Shown here one piece after another: positions 17,166 through 26,491 of a DNA stretch of 64,000 nucleotides. The translations under genes were made by a program, and so were the position numbers. The stretch is from Lichenicola cladoniae (lineage in GTDB: Bacteria; Pseudomonadota; Alphaproteobacteria; Acetobacterales; Acetobacteraceae). The stretch covers positions 1,615,501 to 1,679,500 of the forward strand of contig NZ_CP053708.1 in the NCBI RefSeq assembly GCF_013201075.1, in the 5' to 3' direction. How positions within the stretch are numbered: the first letter of the stretch is position 1; every line of letters begins with the position of its first letter. Below the pieces are notes generated by a model. That model made no database searches, was not told where the DNA came from, and worked only from the letters and a program-made list of their open reading frames with translations.

Positions 17166-19394
17166 TCAGGCCGGCGGTTCCTGCAGCCACAGGATCGCGG
17201 TCACGCCACGAGGATAATACTCGCTGCCGATCGCGATGCCGTTGATGATCTGGTCGCTCCAGGCCAGACGCCCGCTGGTCGAGTTGGTCAGCCAGGCCAC
17301 TGCAGTGGAGTCGGCCTGATCAGTACTCTGCCTGATGTCGAGATCGAGCACACGCCTGCCGACGAACTCGTTCAGGTAGGTTTTCGAGAGCCAGGTATTG
17401 TCGCTCTGGCTGTCGAGTTTCCAGCCACCGTCGGTAGTGATGCAAACCCCGGTGGAAATGACCGTGGTCAGATGGCGCTGCATCGCCTTGATCAGCTTGC
17501 CGTATTGCCCGTCGACCGAAACGACGTCCTTGCGGCCAGCGAAGTAGGAATAGACAAGCCCTTCCACGACCGGAATGATCGGGATCGCCTCGCCGTTATA
17601 GACGTTCGACGCGATGAAGCCTCCTGGCGTGACGTGTGCCAGCAGGGTGTTGGCAACGCGCGTCGCCTGCTTGGCCGCACGGGCAGCCAGGCTGAGACGC
17701 CCGGTGGTTGCAAGCAACCCTTCCAGGATGACGTAGGCGGAGAAAGTCTTGCCGGCCAGATAGGTGTTGCCGACAGCCTCTTCGAGTCCGGCGCCGACGG
17801 AGTCGTAGGTGGTGATTTCCTCGCCGGTGCCGGTCTTGGTGCTGTTGTAGCTCTCGATGCCGTCGCGCTGGCTGGGATCCGGATTGTCCCGGTTCTCCAG
17901 GCTGACCAGGATCTGCTCGAAGATCGCCCCGTTCTTTTCCAGCCAGGCGACGTCGCCGGTCTGCGCCACATAAACGCCGGCGATCAGCGTCCAGTTGGTG
18001 AGCTGCTCGCCGGTCATGAACGAGAAGGTGCCGAACACGTTGGTGCGCTCGTAGTTCGAGGCGCCATCCGGCGAGAAGGCCGGCCACTGGCCCATGTCGT
18101 GCGTGAAGCTGATGCCGCCGGCACCGGTAGCGCCCCCGGCAAGTTCAGTCCCGCTCTGGTAGGAATAATGCGCCACGAAGTTGTCGAGTTCGTTTTTGAC
18201 GGTCCAGGGGTTCATGCCGAGTTCGAAGAACAACTGGTCGACCGTCAGGTCGAACGTGTTCATGTACTGATACTGCCCCTCCATCACCACCCACCACGGC
18301 GTGCCGTCGCTCTGGGTCAGGAAAGCGGTGTTGCCGTAGTACGAGCGTATCGCGTGGGCCAGCATGAACTTCTGGTCGGACGATAGTTTCGAGTTGTCGA
18401 CAAGCCTGTCGTCGGCCTGGAACGAGGCGATCCGCGACGGCAGGTTCTGCGTTGCCGCCAGGGCCACCGCCGCGATATCGGCGTACGACTTGGTGTACCA
18501 GAACGAGGTGACACGGCCGGTGGTCGCTGCTCCCGAGCGATGGAAGCTAAGTGCGAAGCGGACGGTCCTGGTGTGTCCTGCCGCCACCGTGACCGCGAGC
18601 CCGCCGACCGGGCCTGCGCCGGTTTCGCCGTTGATCGCACTGGTCATGCTGGCGCCGGTAAAGGCGACAGCCGTGGCATCGTCGGTGGTGATCGAATAAA
18701 GGCGCGGCGCGGTGCCGAACACGACACCCCGCGTGCCGGTCGGCATGATGATCGCGTTGCCGCCGGCGACGGCGAACGCCGCCATCATCTCGGTGGCACC
18801 GGTGCTGTTGTCGATGACCATCTCTGCAAAGATCGCCGGCAGCAACGCGTCGTTGAGGGAGTTGCGGGTCGAGGTGGAGATGCCGGTCAGCGGGCCATGC
18901 AGGAGCCCCGGCGATCCACCGGTCGGATCGGGGATCGACCGTACCGGCGAATAGAGGGTGAAGTTGAAGTCGGGGGTGGTGAACGTGTCGCTCGCGGCTC
19001 GGAAGTCACGCGTGACCACGGACAGGTCGTACGGCGTGATGCCGGTTTCCGCCACGGTATCGAAGAATGGCAGCGCCTGCGTGCGCCCATCGGTCCTTAC
19101 ACCGATGAACACGCTCTGTGCGCCAGGCAGTTTCTGCTCGATGCCGAAGCCGCCATTGGCGCCCGGATAACCGAGAGTGAATGTCGCATACGCACCGATC
19201 GGTGAATGATGCGCATTGAAGAAACGGTCGGAGGGCGTGTACGAGGGCGTCGGAATGGCTGCCGCAGTGCCGGCGGCGAAGGCATTCATGCCGCCGATGC
19301 CACTGCCCGCAAGTGCCGCGCCAAGGCCCGAAAGGGCGGACGCGCGCAACAGGGTTCGCCGCGTGGGACCACGCGATTCGAATTGTGTTTTCAG
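17166..19394 (-). CDS. GH52 family beta-xylosidase, Tat-exported
   Basis: The protein matches glycoside hydrolase family 52 along its length: FFNAHHSPIGAYATFTLGYPG near the start, SDQKFMLAHAIRSYYGNT, and a C-terminal SDQIINGIAIGSEYYPRGV. By alignment with Geobacillus XynB2, the nucleophile is Glu in WVVMEGQYQYMN and the acid/base is Asp in EITTYDSVG; their spacing (159) is as in the family. The first ordinary start is TTG 19349, but the twin-arginine motif TRRTLLRASALSG is mostly encoded upstream of it. CTG 19394, with GGGAG 7 nt before it, gives a complete Tat signal and is preferred. GH52 is a small family best known from Bacilli. Confidence 0.9.
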   Translation of the reverse strand: MKTQFESRGPTRRTLLRASALSGLGAALAGSGIGGMNAFAAGTAAAIPTPSYTPSDRFFNAHHSPIGAYATFTLGYPGANGGFGIEQKLPGAQSVFIGVRTDGRTQALPFFDTVAETGITPYDLSVVTRDFRAASDTFTTPDFNFTLYSPVRSIPDPTGGSPGLLHGPLTGISTSTRNSLNDALLPAIFAEMVIDNSTGATEMMAAFAVAGGNAIIMPTGTRGVVFGTAPRLYSITTDDATAVAFTGASMTSAINGETGAGPVGGLAVTVAAGHTRTVRFALSFHRSGAATTGRVTSFWYTKSYADIAAVALAATQNLPSRIASFQADDRLVDNSKLSSDQKFMLAHAIRSYYGNTAFLTQSDGTPWWVVMEGQYQYMNTFDLTVDQLFFELGMNPWTVKNELDNFVAHYSYQSGTELAGGATGAGGISFTHDMGQWPAFSPDGASNYERTNVFGTFSFMTGEQLTNWTLIAGVYVAQTGDVAWLEKNGAIFEQILVSLENRDNPDPSQRDGIESYNSTKTGTGEEITTYDSVGAGLEEAVGNTYLAGKTFSAYVILEGLLATTGRLSLAARAAKQATRVANTLLAHVTPGGFIASNVYNGEAIPIIPVVEGLVYSYFAGRKDVVSVDGQYGKLIKAMQRHLTTVISTGVCITTDGGWKLDSQSDNTWLSKTYLNEFVGRRVLDLDIRQSTDQADSTAVAWLTNSTSGRLAWSDQIINGIAIGSEYYPRGVTAILWLQEPPA

Positions 19395-19432
19395 AAACTT
19401 GCTCCCGAGGACTGGATTTTACATCCTTTTGA

Positions 19433-19454
19433 GTAACGTGCCTCAGAACGTTAC
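19433..19454. promoter_or_regulatory. Inverted repeat upstream of GH52 gene
   Basis: GTAACGT and ACGTTAC are separated by 8 bp and lie 39 bp before the proposed start of the xylosidase. The position suits an operator. No regulator gene is adjacent to identify it. Confidence 0.3.
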
Positions 19455-19614
19455 AGGCGAACTCTAGGAGAAGTCTTTCTGTTATGACAGAGTATTTCTT
19501 TTCACGCTTCGTTGATGGTTCTGGATCAGTCGTTATGCCAGACTTGCGAGGCTGGATCGGCATTGTCGCGAACCGATGACGGCCGCGGGCATGCGGTGTG
19601 CCGAACACGGTATA

Positions 19615-19642
19615 CGGGATACGGCAGCGTCGCCGTATCCCG
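19615..19642 (-). terminator. 11-bp hairpin after M61 peptidase gene
   Basis: CGGGATACGGC and GCCGTATCCCG form a perfect 11-bp stem with a 6-nt loop, 21 bp beyond the peptidase stop codon. It separates the gene from the xylosidase promoter region. Confidence 0.65.
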
Positions 19643-19663
19643 CGACCGATATCCGCTCGGTCG

Positions 19664-21655
19664 TTACTTGCGCGCGGAAATGATCGTGTCGAGCGATGCG
19701 GGACCCGTGCCGGTCCGCTCTAGATGCGGGTAGCGCAGGCCGCCATGGTAGTCGACGGTGACCATGCGGTAATGCCGGTCGGCCTTCAGCAGGATCTGGA
19801 TCGGTGCCTTGTCGGTCAGGCTGGCCTTCAAGGTCTGCTTGAGCTCATCGGCATCGTAGGACAGCCCGTTCACGGCGACGATCTGCGTGCCGACGACGAT
19901 GCCCGCCTTGAAGGCCGGACTGTCCCAGATCACGCCACGCACCGTGCCGTCGCTCTTGAGCGCCACGCCGAGCGAGAACGAAAGTTCGGTGTATTTCCGG
20001 TTGGCTTCCTCGCTCTTCAGGAACGGCGTTTCGGTGTCGGTGTAGGTGAGGCGGTAGCCGCCGCGGGTCAGTCCGTCGAGCGGCGCCTGGGGTCCGGTGG
20101 CGAACAGGCGCGCGTTCAGGAACGCGGCCCAATCATACGGTGCCACGGTGTTCAGCGCCTTGACCACGTCGGCCAACTGATAGGTCGCGGTGATGTAGCT
20201 GCCGTTGTCGATGCCGAAGAAGGCGCGGGCGAAATCGTCCAGGGACTTGCTGTCATGCGTCAGGCTGCGCAGCCGCGTGTCGACATCGAGCCAGACCAGG
20301 GCGCCTTCCTCGTAGTAATCCTCCGACCGTTGCCAGGACCGGAACGGGATCGGCCGCCGGCTGGCGATGACCGGGTCATTGGTTGTGTCTTCCAGGTTGC
20401 GCCAGCTGCGGCCGATTCCGGTCGAATAGGTAGCCGCCGTGTAGGCGAGGCTGTCCAGCACCTCCTGCCTGCTGATCAGCCCGGAGCGCGCCGCCAGGAT
20501 CTTGCCCCAGTACTGCGTCTGGCCCTCATAGACCCAGAGCAGGCTGTCCTGCTCCGGAACGTTGAAGTTCGGCTGCCAGAGATCGGCCGGCCGCCGGAAC
20601 TTGCCGTTCCAGCTATGGGTGTATTCGTGCGGCAACAGGTCGCGCTCGGGCGCCATCTTGTCCCACTCGGTGAAGTAGCCCGGTTCGACGCCGTTCTCGG
20701 ACGAGCGATGATGCTCGAGGCCGATGCCGCCCAATTCGTCCGACAGCGACAGCAGGAAATCATAATGGTCGTAATGGTGCGAGCCGAACAGGCGCTGCGC
20801 CTGCACGACCAGCGCGCGATGGCGGGCAAGCTGGTCGGGGGTGATGGCCAGGTCGTCCGGCCGGTCGGCGGCGATGTCGAGATGCACGGGCACTGCCGCA
20901 CCCGGGGCCAGGTCCTCGCGCCGGAAGTAGCGACCGGCGAGCATCGGGTTGTCGACCAGCGTGTTCAGGGGCACCGGCTTGAAGTGGGTGACCGCACCGG
21001 CGGTGGATGCGACATCGAGGCCGGTGCCGAAGCTCCAGCCCGCGGGCAGGGTGACCGACGCATCCATGGTGATGTCACGGGAGAAATACCCGGCCGGATA
21101 CAGCAGCATGTTGTTCCACTGCAGGCTGAGCATCGCCGGCGTCATCGCCACCCGGCCCTGTTTCGGCTCGGTCGGCGACAGGAACTGGAAATCGAGGTCG
21201 AGCGAGGTGCTCCCTCGCGGAACCGGTATGTGGAACGCATAGACGTCCACCGGATCCCGTACCCATCCAAGGCGCGTGCCGCCGGCGTTCACCACCAGGC
21301 TGGCGAATGCATCGAGCTCTCCGCTGGGCGAATGATCGCCAGGCAGCCATTTCGGGAACAGCAGCACCATGTCGCCACCGCTTGCCGACAACTGGGCCGG
21401 CACCGGGACGGTCTCGTGGCCGGTGAAGATGTGCCGGTCGAGATCGGTGGCGTCGATCCGGAGCGCGATGTGTCCGGGAAATGGACGGTCCTGCGGCGCG
21501 GCGATCGCGGCCGGTGCCGTAGCCGGTTGCGGCTGGGCCTGATCCTGGACTTGCGGCTGGGCATCAGCGGCAGGAGCGATCAGGAATGCGAGCATGGCAG
21601 TGCAGGCTGCCAGCCTTTGTCGTAGCGTCGGGAGCCGGGAAGAGTGGAAAGACAC
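19664..21655 (-). CDS. M61 family metallopeptidase with PDZ domain
   Basis: A 663-aa exported peptidase of the M61 (glycyl aminopeptidase-like) family. A Sec signal peptide (LAACTAMLAFLIAPAADAQ) precedes a Gln/Pro/Ala-rich linker. The zinc site HEYTHSWNGKFRRP lies near residue 340, with the third ligand expected in LLWVYEGQTQYWG. A C-terminal PDZ domain includes SLGVALKSDGTVRGVIWDSPAFKAGI. It is transcribed alone toward the xylosidase gene and ends before a hairpin. The natural substrates of bacterial M61 enzymes are largely unknown. Confidence 0.9.
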   Translation of the reverse strand: MSFHSSRLPTLRQRLAACTAMLAFLIAPAADAQPQVQDQAQPQPATAPAAIAAPQDRPFPGHIALRIDATDLDRHIFTGHETVPVPAQLSASGGDMVLLFPKWLPGDHSPSGELDAFASLVVNAGGTRLGWVRDPVDVYAFHIPVPRGSTSLDLDFQFLSPTEPKQGRVAMTPAMLSLQWNNMLLYPAGYFSRDITMDASVTLPAGWSFGTGLDVASTAGAVTHFKPVPLNTLVDNPMLAGRYFRREDLAPGAAVPVHLDIAADRPDDLAITPDQLARHRALVVQAQRLFGSHHYDHYDFLLSLSDELGGIGLEHHRSSENGVEPGYFTEWDKMAPERDLLPHEYTHSWNGKFRRPADLWQPNFNVPEQDSLLWVYEGQTQYWGKILAARSGLISRQEVLDSLAYTAATYSTGIGRSWRNLEDTTNDPVIASRRPIPFRSWQRSEDYYEEGALVWLDVDTRLRSLTHDSKSLDDFARAFFGIDNGSYITATYQLADVVKALNTVAPYDWAAFLNARLFATGPQAPLDGLTRGGYRLTYTDTETPFLKSEEANRKYTELSFSLGVALKSDGTVRGVIWDSPAFKAGIVVGTQIVAVNGLSYDADELKQTLKASLTDKAPIQILLKADRHYRMVTVDYHGGLRYPHLERTGTGPASLDTIISARK

Positions 21656-21820
21656 GGTGTGAACTGCCTCGCTGGTTGGGCGTTATAACGCCTACACCGC
21701 GAAGCTATGCAACCGCCGGACCACGGTCACGTCCTGGCGAGCATCCGCAGCGGGGACTGCTTCACGAATACTTCAATCCCCAGCTTACAGTGAGTGCGGA
21801 CGAGAATGGAGAACCTACCC

Positions 21821-22519
21821 ATGGCTGAACGCCAGCACGAGGCGAGCACAGATCGCGTCGCCGTGTCGCGTCGCGGCGTGCTCCAGGGCGGAGCCGTTGC
21901 GGGGGCAGGGTTGATCGCCGGGGTTCCGACCGCCCGCGCCGAGCCGCAAACCACGCCGCCGGCACCGGTTACAAGGCTGGAAACCACGGTGCGTCCGGTA
22001 GTGATGCAGCAGGTGAACATCATCGTGAACGGCGAGCCACAGACGCTTAGCCTCGATGCGCGGACCACGCTGCTCGACATGCTGCGCGAGCATCTGCATC
22101 TCACCGGGACGAAGAAGGGCTGCGACCACGGCCAGTGCGGTGCCTGCACGGTGCTGACCGATGCCGGTCGCGTCAATTCCTGCCTCGGCCTGGCGGTCAT
22201 GCATGACGGCGACCACGTCACGACGATCGAAGGGCTCGCGAAGGGCGACGAGCTGCATCCGATGCAGGCGGCATTCCTCGAGCATGACGGCTACCAGTGC
22301 GGCTATTGCACGCCGGGCCAGATCTGCTCCGCGATCGGCATGCTGGATGAGCATCGCAAGGGTTGGCCGAGCTGGGTGACGGAGAACCTGCCGGCGGGCC
22401 AGCCGGCGCTGACCGATCTCGAGCTGCGCGAGCGCATGAGCGGCAATATCTGCCGCTGCAGCGCCTACCCCAACATCGTCGCGGCAATCCGCGAAGCCGA
22501 AGGAAAGATCCCGGCATGA
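21821..22519 (+). CDS. paoA: Aldehyde oxidoreductase, [2Fe-2S] subunit PaoA
   Basis: The small subunit of a periplasmic molybdenum aldehyde oxidoreductase. It has a Tat signal ([15 protein letters not shown]), then a plant-ferredoxin domain with cysteines in [13 protein letters not shown] and a second [2Fe-2S] domain with [12 protein letters not shown] and [15 protein letters not shown] 21821 is chosen because GGA(GAA) lies about 10 bp upstream and the product starts MAERQ; earlier in-frame GTG/ATG codons exist at 21794 and 21806. The stop overlaps the paoB start (ATGA). Confidence 0.94.
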   Translation: MAERQHEASTDRVAVSRRGVLQGGAVAGAGLIAGVPTARAEPQTTPPAPVTRLETTVRPVVMQQVNIIVNGEPQTLSLDARTTLLDMLREHLHLTGTKKGCDHGQCGACTVLTDAGRVNSCLGLAVMHDGDHVTTIEGLAKGDELHPMQAAFLEHDGYQCGYCTPGQICSAIGMLDEHRKGWPSWVTENLPAGQPALTDLELRERMSGNICRCSAYPNIVAAIREAEGKIPA

Positions 22520-23520
22520 GGAGCTTCTCCTACGAGCGTGCGTCCGACGCCCGAGCGGCGGCGAAGTCCGCGAGCGTCCAGGATGCGAGCTTCATCGCCG
22601 GCGGCACCAACCTGCTCGACCTGATGAAGCTGGAGATCGTGGTGCCGGCCCACCTGGTCGATCTTGGCCGGCTCGACCCGGGCGGGGTAGCCCCGACTCC
22701 GGATGGCGGCCTGCGCATCGGTGCGGGCGTCAGCAACAGCATCCTCGCGGCGGACCCGACGGTCCGTGCCCGCTATCCGCTGCTGTCGCAGGCGCTGCTC
22801 GCCGGAGCCTCGCCGCAGCTGCGCAACAAGGCGACGACCGCCGGCAACCTGCTGCAGCGCACGCGGTGCGGGTATTTCTACGACACCGCCGCGCCCTGCA
22901 ACAAGCGCCAGCCGGGCACAGGATGCTCGGCCCTCCAGGGCTTCAACCGGATGAATGCGGTGGTCGGCGGCAGCACCGATTGCATCGCCGTGCATCCGTC
23001 CGACATGGCGGTGGCGATGATGGCGCTCGACGCGACCATCGAGACCGTGGCGCCGAACGGCGACACGCGCCGCATTCCGATCGCGGGCTTCTACCGCCTG
23101 CCGGAGCACACGCCGCATCTGGAAACCGTGCTGCAGCCCGGCGAACTGATCACCGCCGTCACGTTGCCGCCGCCACCGCCCGGCCTGCAGGGCTATCGCA
23201 AGATACGCGACCGGGCGTCCTACGCGTTCGCGCTGATCTCGGTCGCGTCGATCGTCGACGGCGCCGGTGGCCACATCCGGCACGCGCGTTTCGCCTGTGG
23301 CGGCCTGGCCCCCAGGCCCTGGCGCGTTCCGGCCGCGGAGGCCGCCCTCGCCAACGTGTCGGCGGATGCCGAAACGATCGACCATGCCGCCGACCTGCTG
23401 CTCCAGGGCGCCGCCGGCCATGGCCATAACGACTTCAAGATCCCGATGACCCGCCGCCTGCTGGCCCATGTGGTTTCGACAGCGGTGGCCGGGTCCGACC
23501 AGGAGCTCATTCATGGCTGA
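22516..23520 (+). CDS. paoB: Aldehyde oxidoreductase, FAD/[4Fe-4S] subunit PaoB
   Basis: The 334-aa FAD-binding subunit. FAD motifs are [13 protein letters not shown] near residue 33 and [12 protein letters not shown] near 113. Directly after comes the Cys-rich insert ([22 protein letters not shown]), which in E. coli PaoB carries an extra [4Fe-4S] cluster. The start overlaps the paoA stop and the end overlaps the paoC start, so all three subunits are translationally coupled. Confidence 0.94.
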   Translation: MRSFSYERASDARAAAKSASVQDASFIAGGTNLLDLMKLEIVVPAHLVDLGRLDPGGVAPTPDGGLRIGAGVSNSILAADPTVRARYPLLSQALLAGASPQLRNKATTAGNLLQRTRCGYFYDTAAPCNKRQPGTGCSALQGFNRMNAVVGGSTDCIAVHPSDMAVAMMALDATIETVAPNGDTRRIPIAGFYRLPEHTPHLETVLQPGELITAVTLPPPPPGLQGYRKIRDRASYAFALISVASIVDGAGGHIRHARFACGGLAPRPWRVPAAEAALANVSADAETIDHAADLLLQGAAGHGHNDFKIPMTRRLLAHVVSTAVAGSDQELIHG

Positions 23521-25798
23521 CGGCGACCCGAAGGGCCTGCATGCGCCAAGCCTCATCGGTCCGTTCGGGCCCGGCATCGACCGAGTCGATGGACGGCTGA
23601 AGGTTACGGGCCATGCGACCTACGCGTACGAATACGGCGCCGACGAGTATCACGGCCCGGCGCCGCTGGTCGGGTTCATCGTGCCGGCCACCATCGCGCG
23701 CGGCCGGATCGTGTCGATCGACGCGAAGGCGGCGGAAGCGGCGCCCGGCGTCAGGCTGGTGCTGACCCATGCCAATGCGCCGGCGCAGGCTCCGTGGGGC
23801 CCGCTCGACGCGCAGGATCGCTTTGCCCGCGCGAAGCCGGAACTCGGGTCCGACATGATCCGGCATTACGGCGAGCCGGTCGCGTTCGTGGTCGCCGACA
23901 GCTTCGAGCAGGCGCGTGCGGCCGCGATGGCGATCCGCGTCGAGTATGCGCCGGACGCGATCGACGTCGATCTGCTGCCGTCGCTCGGGAACGGCCAGCT
24001 GCTGGCCAAGATGGATGGCGGCGAGAAGCCGCAGAGCTCGGTCGGCGACGCGACCGCCGCCTTCGCGAAGGCACCTGTCCGCATCGACGTGCATTACGAT
24101 ACGCCCTACCAGAACCATGCGCAGATGGAGCCGCATGCGAGCCTGGCGAAATGGGACGGCCCGAAGCTGACGATCTGGTGCTCGTCGCAGATGGTCGACA
24201 GCCACCAGGCCGGTGTCGCCGCGACCCTGCAGATGTCCAAGACCAACGTCCGGATCGTCAGCCGCTATATCGGTGGCGGCTTCGGCGGCAAGCTGCCGTA
24301 CTTCTCGGACCAGATCCTGGCGGCGCTGGCGGCCAAGCGGCTCGGTCATCCGGTGAAGGTGGCGCTCACCCGGCAGCAGATGTTCCACCTGACCAGCCAT
24401 CGCACGCAGACGTTCCAGCATCTCCGGATCGGCGCCGGTCATGACGGTACGTTGCAGTCGGTGTCGCACGATGCCTGGATCCAGACTGCCCGCTACGACA
24501 ATTTCGTCGAGAACGTGGCCCAGCCGACCCGCGGCCTCTATGCGTCCCCCAACATCTCGACGCTCCACAAGGTGGTGAAGCTGGACCTGCCGCCGTCGGA
24601 CTCGATGCGGGCACCGGGAGACGCGGTCGGCTCGCTGTCCCTCGAATGCGCCCTGGACGAGTTGGCCGACGCCACCGGGGTCGATCCGGTCGCCCTGCGC
24701 CTGCGCAACGACACCATGGTCGACCCGACGACGCACGAGCCGTTCACCAGCCGCAAGCTGGCGCAGTGCCTGACCGCGGGTGCCGCGAAATTCGGCTGGG
24801 ACAAGCGTCCCGCCAAGCCGGGCACGCAGCGCGATGGCGAATGGCTGATCGGCTACGGCATGGCATCGGCGTATCGTGGCAACATGCTGCGCAACGCCTC
24901 CGCAGAGGTGACCCTGGCGCCGGACGGGCACCTGACCGTGCGGCTGGCGATGACCGACATCGGAACCGGCACCTACACGATCCTGACCCAGATCGCCGCC
25001 GAAAGCATGGGGCTGCCGGTCGGGCAGGTGACCGTGCTGATGGGAGACACCAACTTCCCGCCGACTGCCGGCTCCGGCGGTTCTTTCGGCGCCGAAACGT
25101 CCGGATCGGCGGTATTCCGGGCCTGCGAGAACCTCCGCGGCGCCCTCGCCAAGGCGGCCATCGCCGACGTGCGTTCGCCGCTGCATGGGGTCGATGCGGA
25201 CGGGATCGTGTTCGAGAATGGGCGTATCGCGTCCGGCAGCCAGGGCGAGCCTCTCGGCGCGCTGGCCGGGCGGATGTCGCCGGACGGGGTGTTCGCCAAG
25301 GGACAGGTCAGCAAGTCCGAGAAGCCGAAGGGCAAGGCCCAGGCCTCGTTCGGGGCGCACTTCGCCGAAGTCGGCGTGAATGCGATCACCGGCGAGGTCC
25401 GGATGCGTCGCATGGTCGGGGTATTCGCGGTCGGACGCGTGCTGAACGTGAAGACGCTGACGTCGCAGCTGATGGGCGGCATGATCTGGGGACTCAGCAG
25501 CGCGCTGACCGAGGAGAATGTCGTCGATACCAGGATAGGCAAGTTCGCGAACCAGGATCTCGCCAACTACCACGTGCCGATCCAGGCCGATGTCGGGTCG
25601 GTCGAGGTCAGCTTCCTGCCCGAGACCGACGATCTGGTGAACCCGATCGGGGTCAAGGGCGGCGGCGAACTCGGGATCTGCGGCTCGGGCGCAGCGATCG
25701 GGAATGCGGTTTTCAATGCCACCGGAGTGCGTATCCGCAGCTTCCCGATCACCCCGGACAAGCTGATCCCACACCTGCCCGCATTAAAGTTTGTTTGA
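23513..25798 (+). CDS. paoC: Aldehyde oxidoreductase, molybdopterin subunit PaoC
   Basis: The 761-aa catalytic subunit of the xanthine-oxidase family, binding molybdenum-molybdopterin (cytosine dinucleotide in PaoABC). The family motif [12 protein letters not shown] lies near residue 260, and the catalytic glutamate near the C-terminus is in [16 protein letters not shown]. The start ATG 23513 overlaps the paoB stop. The enzyme oxidises a broad range of aldehydes and is taken to the periplasm with the Tat-tagged PaoA. The dedicated chaperone gene paoD, which usually follows, is not found here. Confidence 0.94.
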   Translation: MADGDPKGLHAPSLIGPFGPGIDRVDGRLKVTGHATYAYEYGADEYHGPAPLVGFIVPATIARGRIVSIDAKAAEAAPGVRLVLTHANAPAQAPWGPLDAQDRFARAKPELGSDMIRHYGEPVAFVVADSFEQARAAAMAIRVEYAPDAIDVDLLPSLGNGQLLAKMDGGEKPQSSVGDATAAFAKAPVRIDVHYDTPYQNHAQMEPHASLAKWDGPKLTIWCSSQMVDSHQAGVAATLQMSKTNVRIVSRYIGGGFGGKLPYFSDQILAALAAKRLGHPVKVALTRQQMFHLTSHRTQTFQHLRIGAGHDGTLQSVSHDAWIQTARYDNFVENVAQPTRGLYASPNISTLHKVVKLDLPPSDSMRAPGDAVGSLSLECALDELADATGVDPVALRLRNDTMVDPTTHEPFTSRKLAQCLTAGAAKFGWDKRPAKPGTQRDGEWLIGYGMASAYRGNMLRNASAEVTLAPDGHLTVRLAMTDIGTGTYTILTQIAAESMGLPVGQVTVLMGDTNFPPTAGSGGSFGAETSGSAVFRACENLRGALAKAAIADVRSPLHGVDADGIVFENGRIASGSQGEPLGALAGRMSPDGVFAKGQVSKSEKPKGKAQASFGAHFAEVGVNAITGEVRMRRMVGVFAVGRVLNVKTLTSQLMGGMIWGLSSALTEENVVDTRIGKFANQDLANYHVPIQADVGSVEVSFLPETDDLVNPIGVKGGGELGICGSGAAIGNAVFNATGVRIRSFPITPDKLIPHLPALKFV

Positions 25799-25870
25799 TT
25801 AAGAGAGCTTTACGCTTCGATACGCAAAGCATCATTGCGGCGATCGAGCCCGTCTGTTCAGATCTGTAGC

Positions 25871-26491
25871 ATGGACAGGCTGAGCCCGATTACCGCCGAG
25901 GAACCGACCATCGCACCCACCGGCGGGTCGGGCGCCGTCCGGAGCACCGTCTACGCCGCGCTGGCGATCATGATCGCCGCCGGTGCCTGGGTGCGCTTCA
26001 ACGACACCATCGCGACGCTCTCGCCGACCCTCGCGGCGCCCGCCGCCGGGGTGGCGCAGCAGCACCAGCGGCAGCTGGAGGCCGGCCATCCGAGCGGACT
26101 GCTCGAGATCGGGCTGCTGCCGCAGGGTTCGGCGGCCGCTGCGGTCGCGACGATGGGATTGCCGCAGGGCGATGCCACCTCGATGGTTGCTGACCTCAAG
26201 CGCGACCGGCTGCGGCTGGTGCAGCTGCCGCTGTTCGATGCCGGTCCCGCCACACCCGACGGAATGCTCGGACGGGCCGTGCAGGTCAGCTCCGGCGGCT
26301 ATAGCCGGCTCATACACCTGACCCGCCAGCCGATCCTGGTGACGCTCCCGATCGATCATGTCGGCACGGTGTCGTTCAAGGTCGCAGGCGCGGATCCGGT
26401 CGGGATCGGCGCCCTGACCCTGTCGGGGCCGATCGAACTGCCGGTGCTGGCGACCGGGCAGCAACTCGACATCGGAGTGGTCGCGCAATGA
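25871..26491 (+). CDS. Membrane-anchored protein of unknown function, first gene of AAA+ operon
   Basis: A 206-aa protein with one transmembrane segment (STVYAALAIMIAAGAWV, residues about 25-41) and a mostly beta-predicted remainder outside the cytoplasm. No family is recognised. ATG 25871 is chosen over upstream in-frame codons because it places the anchor at a normal distance from the start. The stop overlaps the ATG of the AAA+ gene (ATGA), which argues that the two products work together. Confidence 0.72.
   Translation: MDRLSPITAEEPTIAPTGGSGAVRSTVYAALAIMIAAGAWVRFNDTIATLSPTLAAPAAGVAQQHQRQLEAGHPSGLLEIGLLPQGSAAAAVATMGLPQGDATSMVADLKRDRLRLVQLPLFDAGPATPDGMLGRAVQVSSGGYSRLIHLTRQPILVTLPIDHVGTVSFKVAGADPVGIGALTLSGPIELPVLATGQQLDIGVVAQ

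Noticed and set aside
19479-19490. CTGTTATGACAG upstream of the GH52 gene as a possible Pho box half-site
   Set aside because: Only one CTGTCAT-like 7-mer is present; the second half does not match at the required spacing.
19724-21625. 633-codon open frame opposite the M61 peptidase
   Set aside because: Antisense shadow; the peptidase zinc motif and PDZ domain are on the minus strand.
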